Source: a virus. From it: DNA of 64,000 nucleotides. The notes under the pieces are model-generated. The model saw nothing but the letters and a program-made list of their open reading frames with translations. It had not been told where the DNA came from and ran no database searches. Below, piece by piece: positions 14,511 through 23,282 of this stretch; position 1 is the first letter of the stretch; every line of letters begins with the position of its first letter. The stretch is from IMG/VR virus record IMGVR_UViG_3300030117_004164, positions 6,789 to 70,788 of that record; one strand, given 5' to 3'. Both the position numbers and the translations under genes were made by a program.

Positions 14511-15795
14511 AGAAGTAATGCCCCGACGTTCATTAGGAAGTGGACATTGGGATAAGAGATTAAAGAGAAGAATGGTTGAACTATCGGTAGCAGATAACTA
14601 TGATGATGCAAAACATGAATGGATTGTAACGGGCGAAACTTGGTATATCCCATTTGGTGAAGACGCAAATATTGTTTTACCTGATGTTCATTGTGAAGGT
14701 GATTTATTGAGAAATCATCCACATGAATGTTTGTGCGGTCATCCAATTGTTTGGCATTTTGAGATTGAGAATACTGAAACAGGACAAAAGAATATTGTTG
14801 GTTCAGAACATATTGAATCTTACATGGTTATTCGTCACTTGGTTGAAGATAAGGGATATGACCCTGAAACTATTACTGAAGAGATGATTGACAAATGGGT
14901 TGGTGAAAGAATTAAAGCACTCAAAGCAGATTGGTGGTGGAAGTTACACGGTGAACAATTTGAAGAATGGTTTGCCGCAATTGCTGATTTAGATTTGAGA
15001 GTAAATGTTCGTCGTAAAGGTAATCAATGGGATAATGAGACTAGAAGATATGAACCTCGGTATGTTATTCGTAAGAGAGCAGAAGGAACATTTGGAATGC
15101 CAGGATATAAAATGGCTTCTATTACTTGGCGTTGGAATAATCCAAATAATAGTCGAAGGCAAATTGATACTCGCGGTTATCCTAATGATAGATTGTGGAA
15201 TGACTTACAAATATTTTATATTACAATGGAAACTCATAAGCGAAGAGTTAATGCTGAAGATGCTAGAAGAACTAATAGATTAGAAGAATTAGAAGCAGAT
15301 AGGCGTCGTCAAGAAGTATTAGCAGAACAGCGTAGAATTGCTAGAGAACATGAAATGCTTCTTCGTAATCAACGTAGAGAAGAGAGTAATATTGCTGAAG
15401 CAGAAAGCGCAGGTGTTTCTGAACAAAAGCGATTAAATCAAGCAATTGCCGCTAGGATGGAAAATGATGAACAGAATGAAACATTCATTGAAGCGTGTGA
15501 GTATTATGATATTCCTCCATTCAAAGTTACTATGGCATCATCTACTTGGGAAAAAAGTTTCTTGACAGATATGAGAAGAATTATGGGTTCAGGTGTAGAT
15601 TTAACTCCTAGACAATTAGAGCGTTTGCGAAATATTGTTGTTGATGAACCTTTACCTGCAACTGATAAACAGATTTGGTATCTCAAAAAATTAGATGCAG
15701 GTATTACTATTCCTGATGATATGAATAGAGTTGAGGCAAGTAAATTAATTGAGTTACTAAAAGAAAGAAATGAAAAGAATGAAGGAGGTGAATAA
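14500..15795 (+). CDS. Coiled-coil protein with CxCGH zinc motif
   Basis: 431 residues. Residues 68-110 hold HECLCGHPIVWHFEIEN, TGQKNIVGSEHIE, a motif set (CxCGH ... NxxTGxxxxVGSxxI) found in many phage and virus proteins of unknown role. Residues 245-320 are a long arginine- and glutamate-rich coiled coil. The C-terminus ends with PATDKQIWYLKKLDAG and a short SAP-like helix pair. Probably nucleic-acid associated. No enzyme signature. Confidence 0.65.
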   Translation: MEFEEVMPRRSLGSGHWDKRLKRRMVELSVADNYDDAKHEWIVTGETWYIPFGEDANIVLPDVHCEGDLLRNHPHECLCGHPIVWHFEIENTETGQKNIVGSEHIESYMVIRHLVEDKGYDPETITEEMIDKWVGERIKALKADWWWKLHGEQFEEWFAAIADLDLRVNVRRKGNQWDNETRRYEPRYVIRKRAEGTFGMPGYKMASITWRWNNPNNSRRQIDTRGYPNDRLWNDLQIFYITMETHKRRVNAEDARRTNRLEELEADRRRQEVLAEQRRIAREHEMLLRNQRREESNIAEAESAGVSEQKRLNQAIAARMENDEQNETFIEACEYYDIPPFKVTMASSTWEKSFLTDMRRIMGSGVDLTPRQLERLRNIVVDEPLPATDKQIWYLKKLDAGITIPDDMNRVEASKLIELLKERNEKNEGGE

Positions 15796-15861
15796 ATGTT
15801 TGGAATATGGACTTTAATCAAAGCAATCTTGAGTGTTATGGATGATACAGTAGGTGAATAA
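15796..15861 (+). CDS. 21-residue leader-like peptide
   Basis: MFGIWTLIKAILSVMDDTVGE, amphipathic and hydrophobic. A perfect AAGGAGGTG site seven bases upstream makes translation likely. It may be a tiny membrane peptide. Confidence 0.35.
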   Translation: MFGIWTLIKAILSVMDDTVGE

Positions 15862-15862
15862 T

Positions 15863-16054
15863 TTGGTAACAAAACAAGAACTAGAACAACAGATTATTGA
15901 TAAAGATAATCTAATTCAAACTCAGCAAATGCAAATGCAGAGTTTATCACGACAGTTAGTTGAAGCGAATAATTTGATTATTCACTACGAAAAAACACTA
16001 GCAATCGTAATTGCTCGAAAGTTAGAGCAAGGGGAGGCTTTAAGTAGCAACTAA
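15863..16054 (+). CDS. Short coiled-coil protein, TTG start
   Basis: 63 residues from TTG 15863, which has TAGGTGA five bases upstream; an in-frame GTG lies nine bases earlier inside that site. Rich in glutamine and leucine in heptads (QQIIDKDNLIQTQQMQMQ), so likely a coiled coil. Function unknown. Confidence 0.5.
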   Translation: MVTKQELEQQIIDKDNLIQTQQMQMQSLSRQLVEANNLIIHYEKTLAIVIARKLEQGEALSSN

Positions 16055-16055
16055 G

Positions 16056-16119
16056 AGCAGAGTACCATGCGGCCCCGCGTTAAAGGTACTGCTTAAAACA
16101 AACAAAAAGGTGAATGAAA
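16056..16119 (+). promoter_or_regulatory. Hairpin and promoter of the Ubl gene
   Basis: GCAGAGTACC and GGTACTGC form a stem around a smaller GCGG/CGC hairpin (about 16057-16093), which could end the upstream transcript. Next comes TGCTTAAAACAAACAAAAAGGTGAA, nearly identical to the promoter of the 9777 gene, ending in the AGGTGA ribosome binding site. Confidence 0.45.
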
Positions 16120-16320
16120 ATGAAATTGAGAATTTTGAACGAAACAGGACATACTGAACTAGAAGTTAGCACAAGCGAGGTAATCGACCAAATCAACGAC
16201 CACCCTACACATTGGGTATTTGTTGACGGAGAGATGGTGAGCCGAGAACAGATTAATGCTGTAAATTGGGACACTGTTGAAACAGTCGATTTAACACCCG
16301 CTATTGTTGGTGGACAGTAA
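16120..16320 (+). CDS. Ubiquitin-like / ThiS-MoaD-like beta-grasp protein ending GGQ
   Basis: 66 residues from ATG 16120; an ATG two codons upstream overlaps the ribosome binding site. The order is strand-turn-strand (MKLRILNETGHTELEVS), helix (residues 18-30), strand WVFVDGEMVSREQ, which resembles the vNGExVpr segment of ThiS/MoaD/SAMP proteins, and a last strand VETVDLTPAIVGGQ. Gly64-Gly65 is followed by a single Gln66, so one residue would have to be removed to expose the diglycine. The E1-like gene at 22035 and JAMM protease gene at 23279 supply the expected activating and processing enzymes. The gene has its own promoter and terminator. Confidence 0.7.
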   Translation: MKLRILNETGHTELEVSTSEVIDQINDHPTHWVFVDGEMVSREQINAVNWDTVETVDLTPAIVGGQ

Positions 16321-16333
16321 ACAGAATAAAGAT

Positions 16334-16375
16334 GGGGGTTCCTCCTTTATTGGGGGAACCTCCTACTTTTTTTTT
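16334..16375 (+). terminator. Strong terminator after the Ubl gene
   Basis: Nine-pair stem GGGGGTTCC/GGAACCTCC (16334-16342 and 16355-16363, one G-U pair) followed by nine T residues (16367-16375). The ribosome binding site of the next gene begins at once after it. Confidence 0.7.
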
Positions 16376-16385
16376 GGAGGAAAAT

Positions 16386-16784
16386 ATGTCAGACAATTTT
16401 TTAAATAATAACGCATTAGGAATGATATTATCGTCATTGGGTTGGGAATACTCAGGTGACTTAATTGATTATGTTAAAGAAGTTGACACGTATAAAGGTG
16501 AAATACCAACAAGAGCGGATTTTTACCCTGAAGGTGTGAGGTTAGCATCATCAAAAAAAGCGATAATAATTTGTGATGGGAAAACTACTATTCAATATAA
16601 GGACACTATTTATTATACCCCTTGGATGATTTTTAAATGTCATGGTCAAGAGGCTTTAGATGATATTGATAATTGGGTCTTTAGAGAAGAAAAACAATGG
16701 TTAATAAAGAAGATAAACGGGGAATGGGTAAGACCATTCACTTTATTGACCGAATGCCCGTTTAGAACAACAGTGAGGTGTTAA
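16386..16784 (+). CDS. Hypothetical protein before nrdJ
   Basis: 132 residues from ATG 16386 (TTGGAGGAAAAT upstream); the longer open frame runs back through the terminator and is not used. Alternating strands (AIIICDGKTTIQYKDTIYYTPW) in the middle. One base separates its stop from the reductase start region, so they are probably co-expressed. Family not recognised. Confidence 0.6.
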   Translation: MSDNFLNNNALGMILSSLGWEYSGDLIDYVKEVDTYKGEIPTRADFYPEGVRLASSKKAIIICDGKTTIQYKDTIYYTPWMIFKCHGQEALDDIDNWVFREEKQWLIKKINGEWVRPFTLLTECPFRTTVRC

Positions 16785-16785
16785 T

Positions 16786-18978
16786 ATGAAACTACCACAT
16801 GAAAAAGAATGGATACAAAACTTATTGAAACAAAGATACTATGGAAAGGATGAAAACACATGGCCGCAAGTATGCCAAAGAGTTGCAGATTTAGGAGAGA
16901 CTCCTGAAGATAAAGCGGCTTTCTTTAATTACTTGTTGAATTGTGATTTCTTACCAAATAGTCCAACATTGTTTAATGCAGGAACAGGCAAAGGTAATCT
17001 TTCTGCTTGTTATGTATTGCCAATGAAAGATAGTCTAAACCAAATTTTTGATACTGCTAAGAATACGGCACTAATTCATAAATTTGGTGGAGGAACAGGA
17101 TTTGATTTTAGTAGACTACGGCCTGAAAATGCCGCAGTTGGTGGAACAAATCAAGTAGCATCAGGACCACTTTCATTTATGAGAGTTATTGATGCAAACA
17201 CACAAGAAATCAAACAGGGTGGAAAACGTCGTGGGGCTAATATGGCTGAACTGAGAATTGACCATCCTGATATTGTAAAGTTTATCAAGATGAAAACTGC
17301 TGATGATGGAACATTAACTAACTTTAACATTAGTGTTAGTGTAACAGATGGATTTATGGAAAGGCTTCAAAAATTCCCTGATGATATTTGTACATTTCAT
17401 TGGGGAGAATGGGATGATAACGGAATGTTAGTTCCATACGATTTCTTTATTAATAAAGAAACTGATGAGCCTTCTTGTGCAGAACTAGGATTAGGTGATT
17501 GGACTCTTGAAAATGAAGCATATTATTCTAATAAGGAAATTTGGGATTTGATTGCTCAATCAGCATGGGAATGTGCAGACCCTGGAATTATCTTTATTGA
17601 TAGAATTAATGAACAAATGCCAGCGAACTATTTAGCACATGAAGAATACCTGAAAGAAACAGGGGATGATTTGACTATACGCGCAACTAATCCCTGTGGT
17701 GAACAACCACTTCCTGATTATGGTTCATGTAATCTTGTTGCCCTAAATCTAGGTAACTTCGTATCTAAGGGTAAAATGGATTGGAATAGGCTTCAAGAAG
17801 CAGTTAAGTATGCTTATCGTTTAGGCGAAGCAGTAATTGATAAGAATGTTTATCCTATTCCTGAAATCGAAAAGCATAGTCGAGCATATAGAAACATCGG
17901 TATTGGTGTTATGGGATATGCAGATGCCTGTATTCTAATGGGTATGCGTTATGGTGAAGAAGATGCTTTAGCCTTTGGTGAAGAAGTAATGAAGTTTATT
18001 TACAAATGGACATTTGTTGAATCAGTAGAATATGCTGAAAAGAAAGGTGCATTCAAAGGTTGGGAATATGGTGACTATAAACCATTAATTGATGGTAGAC
18101 AATTACCACCTGAAACTCGCAAGAAGTATAAGGTAACAGGTCTTAGAAACATTTGTTTAACCACTATTGCCCCAACAGGTTCTATTGGGTATATTGCAGA
18201 TTGTTCCACAGGAATTGAGCCGTATTTTGCGGCGCGTGTGTTTAGAATAGACCAATCAAACCCTGAAGGCACTTGGATTACTACCCCATTGGCGGCACAA
18301 TATCCTGAAGTATTCGTATCAGCACCAGAATTGGCTATTGATGCCCATATTGGTGTTCAAGCGGCATTTCAAAAGTGGGTTGATTCAGGAATCAGTAAGA
18401 CAATTAACATGGATAATGATGTTACCGTTGAAGATGTTAAAAGAGCGTATATGCTTGCTTGGGAGAATAATTGTAAAGGTGTGACTATTTATCGTGATGG
18501 GTCAAAGTCAGTTCAAGTATTGAATACTAGCGAAAGTAAAACTAAACCTAAAGATTTAGATGATATTAGTGAAGCCGTTAGATTCCGATTACCGGCTGAA
18601 GGTCTTGAGGATGAATACATTTACATTACTGTATCACATTATGAGAATACACCTATTGAAATGTTCGTGAACTATCCGTATTTGAACCGACCTACGATTG
18701 AACACACTCAAAGGCGTGAACAGTTGGATAGTATTTCTCGACTTATTTCAGTGGGTCTAAGGTATCATATCCCACTTGATAAGTTGATTGAACAATTAGA
18801 GAAGTCAAAGGGTTCTATGCGTGGAACCGTTGCACAGATTTCAAACGTTCTAAAAGAATTTGCATCAAGAAGTGATGACCCCTATACTGAAACTTGTCAT
18901 ACTTGTGAAGATGGCAATATGGTATTTCAAGGTGGTTGTGCCACCTGCGATAAATGTGGACATTCTGAGTGTGGATAA
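16786..18978 (+). CDS. nrdJ: Class II (B12-dependent) ribonucleotide reductase
   Basis: 730 residues. Converts ribonucleotides to deoxyribonucleotides using adenosylcobalamin. Seen: LPNSPTLFNAGTGKGNLSACYV near residue 60, the FGGGTGFDFSRLRP loop, the active-site NPCGEQPLPDYGSCNL (Cys304), and the PTGSIGYIADCSTGIEP region. The C-terminus is a zinc ribbon (CHTCEDG ... CATCDKC) typical of class II enzymes and ends in a redox-type cysteine tail. No ATP-cone is visible at the N-terminus. No NrdB-like radical subunit gene is nearby, as expected for class II. It needs host B12. Confidence 0.95.
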   Translation: MKLPHEKEWIQNLLKQRYYGKDENTWPQVCQRVADLGETPEDKAAFFNYLLNCDFLPNSPTLFNAGTGKGNLSACYVLPMKDSLNQIFDTAKNTALIHKFGGGTGFDFSRLRPENAAVGGTNQVASGPLSFMRVIDANTQEIKQGGKRRGANMAELRIDHPDIVKFIKMKTADDGTLTNFNISVSVTDGFMERLQKFPDDICTFHWGEWDDNGMLVPYDFFINKETDEPSCAELGLGDWTLENEAYYSNKEIWDLIAQSAWECADPGIIFIDRINEQMPANYLAHEEYLKETGDDLTIRATNPCGEQPLPDYGSCNLVALNLGNFVSKGKMDWNRLQEAVKYAYRLGEAVIDKNVYPIPEIEKHSRAYRNIGIGVMGYADACILMGMRYGEEDALAFGEEVMKFIYKWTFVESVEYAEKKGAFKGWEYGDYKPLIDGRQLPPETRKKYKVTGLRNICLTTIAPTGSIGYIADCSTGIEPYFAARVFRIDQSNPEGTWITTPLAAQYPEVFVSAPELAIDAHIGVQAAFQKWVDSGISKTINMDNDVTVEDVKRAYMLAWENNCKGVTIYRDGSKSVQVLNTSESKTKPKDLDDISEAVRFRLPAEGLEDEYIYITVSHYENTPIEMFVNYPYLNRPTIEHTQRREQLDSISRLISVGLRYHIPLDKLIEQLEKSKGSMRGTVAQISNVLKEFASRSDDPYTETCHTCEDGNMVFQGGCATCDKCGHSECG

Positions 18979-18980
18979 TC

Positions 18981-19268
18981 ATGTGGTGGAAGAATAGATT
19001 CAAAGATTGGGATATGTTTGAGGCTATAATTTGGGATATGGTAAGCCAAGGAATGTTTACTGAAGGGGAGTTTGTATTAGAAGTTTTAGAAAACGCGACA
19101 AACTTTACCACCATTACTAGTGACCGTATAGATTTTACACTAACTAGAATACTTGATGGGTTTAAGTTCCCATCTAATAAATTTGCATATACCTATTTTT
19201 TGGCTATTGCGTCTAAAATAGAGGATAAGATAGATTACTACAACAAGAATCCGGAGGAAGAAGAATGA
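18981..19268 (+). CDS. Hypothetical protein after nrdJ
   Basis: 95 residues from ATG 18981; a GTG twelve bases earlier overlaps nrdJ. Begins MWWKNRFKDWDMFEAII, acidic helical, ends in PEEEE, encoded by the ribosome binding site of the next gene. No family recognised. Confidence 0.55.
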   Translation: MWWKNRFKDWDMFEAIIWDMVSQGMFTEGEFVLEVLENATNFTTITSDRIDFTLTRILDGFKFPSNKFAYTYFLAIASKIEDKIDYYNKNPEEEE

Positions 19269-19549
19269 TAACTGATGAGAGATATTTTAATTTAAATGAG
19301 ATGAAAAAGAGTGAACTAATTACAGCGTGGAAAGACTATGTTTTTCCAAATAGAAAGAGAGGTGGCATAATTAAAATGAATGGGTTTTCAAAAGAATCCA
19401 TTGGTAGCGATATGTCACAACACCGTCCCAAAATTGGGGATGATGAATATACTTGGGGAGAAATAGAATCATATCCTGAAGATATGGTTCGTATCCTTTT
19501 TTACCAACAATTGAGTGCGGTAAACGTAGTCAAGGGTGAAGAAGAATGA
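19265..19549 (+). CDS. Hypothetical protein
   Basis: 94 residues, ATGA overlaps at both ends. Contains WKDYVFPNRKRGG and EYTWGEIESYPEDM; no known motif. Ends GEEE through the downstream ribosome binding site. Confidence 0.55.
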   Translation: MITDERYFNLNEMKKSELITAWKDYVFPNRKRGGIIKMNGFSKESIGSDMSQHRPKIGDDEYTWGEIESYPEDMVRILFYQQLSAVNVVKGEEE

Positions 19550-19713
19550 GTAAAGACCCTGAATATGTTAAAAGCCCAAAATCATATATGAAAAGGGTAG
19601 CCACTAGATGTAGAATTTGTGGCAAACAATTACTCGACCCTGCCGAGTCTAAGCAGGAATATCACAATAAGTGTATAAAAAAATATAAAACAAAAACGAG
19701 AGGATTTAGATGA
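19546..19713 (+). CDS. 55-residue zinc-finger-like protein
   Basis: MSKDPEYVKSPKSYMKR... with RCRICGKQLLDP, and HNKC about 18 residues later, a plausible Cys3-His zinc site. Basic throughout. ATGA overlaps at both ends. Confidence 0.55.
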   Translation: MSKDPEYVKSPKSYMKRVATRCRICGKQLLDPAESKQEYHNKCIKKYKTKTRGFR

Positions 19714-20921
19714 ATGACAGAGAAATAATACACATATATTCACCTGACGATTCAGGTAAATATCATAATGTACAAATTAGCACACAAGGAGATAATATGA
19801 CATATACTAATTCTAGATACAGTTGGGTGAATTATACTAGAAGTAATGCTATTTATCCATCACGACATAGAAACGCTACTGAACCAACAATTGCTGCGAT
19901 TAAATCATGGTTGCAGGGTTATTTGGGTTGGGGTGCAAAGAATAGACCATACTTTGACGGTTGGTTTATTATTCATAAAGGAATGGAACAGGCTAAAATT
20001 TATTGTTCTAAGTTGAATACTACATATTCTGTTCAAGGTATGTCAACTAGTAAAGATACGGCATTAACCGCATTATCTAGAACACTATATCGTGCGTGTT
20101 TTACTGACGATACTGATGAATTAGTCAATTACTGCTTTAAGCATATTCTATTGCCAGAAAATGTTTCGTATGCTTTAGAAAATCGTGCGCCTTATCATTG
20201 GTATAAGAAGGGTGTAAAAGTTGATGTTAGGTTTAATGTAAAAATGATTGGACCCGATGAATGTGCTATGGAAATTTCAGATGGGGTTTGGGCAGCAATT
20301 TCAGCAAAGAGCCTTAATACTTACATGAATTATTATTGGAAGAATCAAAAGAGTTCTTCTTGGGCAAAATCTAGATTGACTCCTAAGAAATTATGGACTC
20401 GTCTACTTAAAACTGAACCAACGGAAGGCCAAGTAAAAATGATGATTGCTTTCTTGGAACAAAATAGAACAGATGATTTAGTTCAGAAAAGAGCATATCA
20501 ATTAGTTAAGGATATGGAGGCTCAATATGAGGGCCGTCTTAGAGTATTTTGGGATAATGATAAAGTTGCGGCTATGTTGGTTCGAGGTAAAATTGCAGAT
20601 TGGGTGATTACTGATAATCAATACAAAACTGATATTCAGGCAGTATCTACCTTTGTGTTTAAAAAGATTAACGGACCAGTTAACTTTTTTGACGGAGAAT
20701 TGGCAGGTCCAATTTGTATTGATAATATGACTAAGAACTCATCTGTTGGTGACCAATTTGCTGCGAGGGCATTTGCTTTACTTAATGATAACTTAACTGT
20801 AAATCTTGTCAGCACGATTAAACATTATTTGAATGATGAGCATTATGAAAATCAGATTGAGGCAAGAATCATGTTTGATGATGTAACACTAAAAGATTTA
20901 ACAGAGGTGCTAGGTAAATGA
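19710..20921 (+). CDS. Large hypothetical early protein
   Basis: 403 residues, rich in Trp, Tyr and Asn, no nucleotide-binding or metal motif that I recognise. The middle has a basic stretch (SSSWAKSRLTPKKLW), and the C-terminal third alternates strands and helices. It sits between nrdJ and tfb in a coupled operon. Function unknown. Confidence 0.65.
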   Translation: MNDREIIHIYSPDDSGKYHNVQISTQGDNMTYTNSRYSWVNYTRSNAIYPSRHRNATEPTIAAIKSWLQGYLGWGAKNRPYFDGWFIIHKGMEQAKIYCSKLNTTYSVQGMSTSKDTALTALSRTLYRACFTDDTDELVNYCFKHILLPENVSYALENRAPYHWYKKGVKVDVRFNVKMIGPDECAMEISDGVWAAISAKSLNTYMNYYWKNQKSSSWAKSRLTPKKLWTRLLKTEPTEGQVKMMIAFLEQNRTDDLVQKRAYQLVKDMEAQYEGRLRVFWDNDKVAAMLVRGKIADWVITDNQYKTDIQAVSTFVFKKINGPVNFFDGELAGPICIDNMTKNSSVGDQFAARAFALLNDNLTVNLVSTIKHYLNDEHYENQIEARIMFDDVTLKDLTEVLGK

Positions 20922-21094
20922 AATTACCAACAGGATTAGACCCTAACAAAGTTAGAAAGATAATCAAAGCCATAGTTATCTGTGAAGATGAAGAAACTTG
21001 GCTAGAGACAGAAAAAGATATTAGAGAACTATTATCTATGTTGTCTAATGTGAAAAGGCAAGCAACAATTATTGAAATGGAGGATGTAGAATGA
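20918..21094 (+). CDS. 58-residue hypothetical protein
   Basis: MKLPTGLDPNKVRKIIKAI..., a charged helix protein overlapping the previous stop and the tfb start by ATGA. No family recognised. Confidence 0.5.
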   Translation: MKLPTGLDPNKVRKIIKAIVICEDEETWLETEKDIRELLSMLSNVKRQATIIEMEDVE

Positions 21095-22059
21095 AAGAAG
21101 ATATAATTAAATGTTCTGAATGTAATTCGAGAGAATTAAGTGTAGATGCTAATTCAGGTGAAACTTATTGTGAAGAATGTGGATTAGTATTAGAAGAAAA
21201 TATATTTGAAGAAACAAGTGCGGGAAGAGAAAAAGATAGTGACCCTCAAAGTGATAGAACACATAATCCTAATAGAGTAGGATTTACTTTAGGAAGTATG
21301 GTTGGAACCACTAATGTAGATGGCAGTAAAGATAGGTCACAAACGGGTAGAACATTACGAAGATTGAATCAACGTGTGTCTATGAAAAGTCATGAAAAAA
21401 ATAGAAGCAAAGGGTTTGCATTAGTAACTATGTTAGTGAGTGAATTTGTTTCTTCTCCGGCATTTAGGGAACAAGCGGTATGGAATTACAAAAGAATACA
21501 TGATAATCAAGTGTTAAAGGGTATGTCTTTAGAGACTAGAGCCGCCGCAGTAGTCTATTATACTTTTAAGGAAAATGGTATCTCTAGGACTATTGAGGAA
21601 ATTTGTAGAAAAAATATGTCTCACCCTAGACAAGTAGCAAAATGTGCTAGAAGAATAGCAACTTTCTTTAGGAAACCTTGGATTCTTTCCCAAAAAAATA
21701 TTGACCAAGATGTTGAAAAGTATTGTTCACAGTTAGGGGTGAATAGGTTATTTACTACATCAGCAATTAAACTAACATCTTTAATGCACAATATTGCTGA
21801 ACAAAGATATATGAATGTAAACTCTGGTTTTACTGCTGCCTGTATTTATTTGACAGGAATTTTACTAACCCCAACTGTTGCCCCTAGAACTCAAATGGAA
21901 ATTTCTAACGCGTTAAATATTACTGAAGTTACGCTTAGAACAAATCTAAGAAAGGCACTAAAGATGGTTGATAGAAGAAAAGAAAATTTACCTAATATGA
22001 GTTATGATGAATTTATGGAAGGAGTGTATAGAATATGTCCAAAGGAAGAAGAAGAGTGA
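21091..22059 (+). CDS. tfb: Archaeal transcription factor B (TFIIB-like)
   Basis: 322 residues. The N-terminal zinc ribbon has Cys8, Cys11, Cys27 and Cys30 (CSEC...CEEC). A B-finger/linker region follows to about residue 100, then two cyclin-like repeats: GMSLETRAAAVVYYTFKENG in the first and SGFTAACIYLTGILL in the second, with a final recognition-helix-like NALNITEVTLRTNLRKALK. It bridges TBP-bound promoter DNA and archaeal RNA polymerase, so the virus can favour its own promoters. No viral TBP is seen in this window. Confidence 0.93.
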   Translation: MKEDIIKCSECNSRELSVDANSGETYCEECGLVLEENIFEETSAGREKDSDPQSDRTHNPNRVGFTLGSMVGTTNVDGSKDRSQTGRTLRRLNQRVSMKSHEKNRSKGFALVTMLVSEFVSSPAFREQAVWNYKRIHDNQVLKGMSLETRAAAVVYYTFKENGISRTIEEICRKNMSHPRQVAKCARRIATFFRKPWILSQKNIDQDVEKYCSQLGVNRLFTTSAIKLTSLMHNIAEQRYMNVNSGFTAACIYLTGILLTPTVAPRTQMEISNALNITEVTLRTNLRKALKMVDRRKENLPNMSYDEFMEGVYRICPKEEEE

Positions 22060-22604
22060 TGATAATTGGTGCAGGTGGAATTGGTAGTTATTTGATTCCG
22101 CTACTTGATAAAACGATGGTCTATGATATGACAGTTATGGACCCTGATAATGTTGAAAAGAAAAATTTGACTTATCAAAATTTCAAGGAAAAAGAGAACG
22201 GAATGAACAAAGCGTCAGTAATGAATTGGAACTATGATAGTGTCAAGCATTTTAGTCCCTATCCAGTTTTGACTGAAAAGCAAATCAAGAGTTTTGATTT
22301 AGTAATTTGTTGTGCAGATAATTTAGATGTGCGAAGATTGCTTTATCGTTCAAATATACCTTGGTTAGATTTGAGGGCGCAAGGTAGAAATTGTGCATAT
22401 ATTTCATATCGTGCTGATAAGAACAAACATGATACTTTATTGGCAGGGCCAGATGGTTCATTTAGTTGTCAAGGTAATTCATGGGATGGTTCAACAGAAG
22501 GACAACATTTTTCTCATATAATTGCCGCAGGTATGGGTGCTGAATGGATTCACCGATATTTTGCAAAAGATGATGTAGCAGATTTTAAGGTTGTGAATGT
22601 ATGA
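22035..22604 (+). CDS. E1-like adenylyltransferase (ThiF family)
   Basis: 189 residues. Rossmann ATP site VMIIGAGGIGSYLIPLL (residues 8-24), then MDPDNVEKKNLTYQ (the DxDxVxxxNLxRQ motif, with Tyr in place of the usual Arg), GMNKASV for the adenylating lysine, and CCADNLDVRRLL. Near the C-terminus FSCQGNS followed by a QHFSHIIAAGMGAEWIHRYF helix resembles the SC...Q...LWRLF end of plasmid and phage ThiF enzymes, where the Cys would carry the thioester. It should activate a C-terminal diglycine; the protein at 16120 is the obvious partner. It overlaps tfb by 25 bases. Confidence 0.8.
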   Translation: MSKGRRRVMIIGAGGIGSYLIPLLDKTMVYDMTVMDPDNVEKKNLTYQNFKEKENGMNKASVMNWNYDSVKHFSPYPVLTEKQIKSFDLVICCADNLDVRRLLYRSNIPWLDLRAQGRNCAYISYRADKNKHDTLLAGPDGSFSCQGNSWDGSTEGQHFSHIIAAGMGAEWIHRYFAKDDVADFKVVNV

Positions 22605-22738
22605 GTATGATGGATGAAACAAATGTTCTATTAGAGAAGTTAAATGTTTTGATAGAAAAAACAAATAGAATTATTATTACAGTCAATGTGGTAAACATTA
22701 TTACATTGTGTGTATTGTTAATGGTGGTATTGAGATGA
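22601..22738 (+). CDS. 45-residue single-pass membrane protein
   Basis: An N-terminal charged helix (MDETNVLLEKLNVLIEK) then a hydrophobic segment (IIITVNVVNIITLCVLLMVV) and a terminal Arg. ATGA overlaps at both ends. Resembles small phage membrane or tail-like peptides; function unknown. Confidence 0.5.
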   Translation: MSMMDETNVLLEKLNVLIEKTNRIIITVNVVNIITLCVLLMVVLR

Positions 22739-22857
22739 ACGAGTATCAAATAAACCCATGTTATGTGTGTGGTGAACATATGCTGTATTTATGGACAATG
22801 ATGCCCGTTTGTGTAAATAAGAAATGTGAAAAATATAAGATTGAGGTGAAAAGATGA
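22735..22857 (+). CDS. 40-residue zinc-ribbon protein
   Basis: CYVCGEH and CVNKKC give two cysteine pairs in a 40-residue protein, a minimal zinc ribbon. Coupled to both neighbours by ATGA overlaps. Lies between the E1-like and JAMM genes. Confidence 0.5.
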   Translation: MNEYQINPCYVCGEHMLYLWTMMPVCVNKKCEKYKIEVKR

Positions 22858-23081
22858 CACTTAAAGGATTAGGAAGAATAACTAAGTTAGTTAAATATGA
22901 ATGTGAAAAGTGTAATAAGATTTGGAGTTTGACTCCTGAATTTATTATAGTAGGAAATGGCCCAATATTTTGTGGCTTTGATAGTAGAGGTAGAAAACTA
23001 TGGAGACAAGAAGGACACTGTTCTTGTGGGGTTCCATTCAACTACCCAAAGAAAACAATTGATGAAGTACGAGGTGATTAA
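22854..23081 (+). CDS. 75-residue zinc-ribbon protein
   Basis: YECEKCNKIW near residue 16 and CSCG near residue 57, a four-cysteine zinc ribbon with a long inserted loop. N-terminus basic. Function unknown. Confidence 0.55.
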   Translation: MTLKGLGRITKLVKYECEKCNKIWSLTPEFIIVGNGPIFCGFDSRGRKLWRQEGHCSCGVPFNYPKKTIDEVRGD

Positions 23082-23282
23082 ATGAAAGAAGTTTTTATAG
23101 CAAAAAATGGTCGTCCTTATGTTAAGGATGAATCTGGAAAGGTGCGCTTTATTAGTAGCGCAGAATGGCAAGAATACCAAAACAACAAAGAGGCATCAAA
23201 CTATGGTAAGTATTTATTTTATACCATTATGGCTGTTTTGTTTACTGTATTGGTAACAAATAGGGTAGGTGAATATTTATGA
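23082..23282 (+). CDS. 66-residue tail-anchored membrane protein
   Basis: The N-terminal 40 residues are polar (FIAKNGRPYVKDESGKVRF), then one hydrophobic helix (YLFYTIMAVLFTVLVT) close to the C-terminus. No signal peptide. Its start abuts the preceding stop codon and its stop overlaps the JAMM gene. Confidence 0.55.
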   Translation: MKEVFIAKNGRPYVKDESGKVRFISSAEWQEYQNNKEASNYGKYLFYTIMAVLFTVLVTNRVGEYL

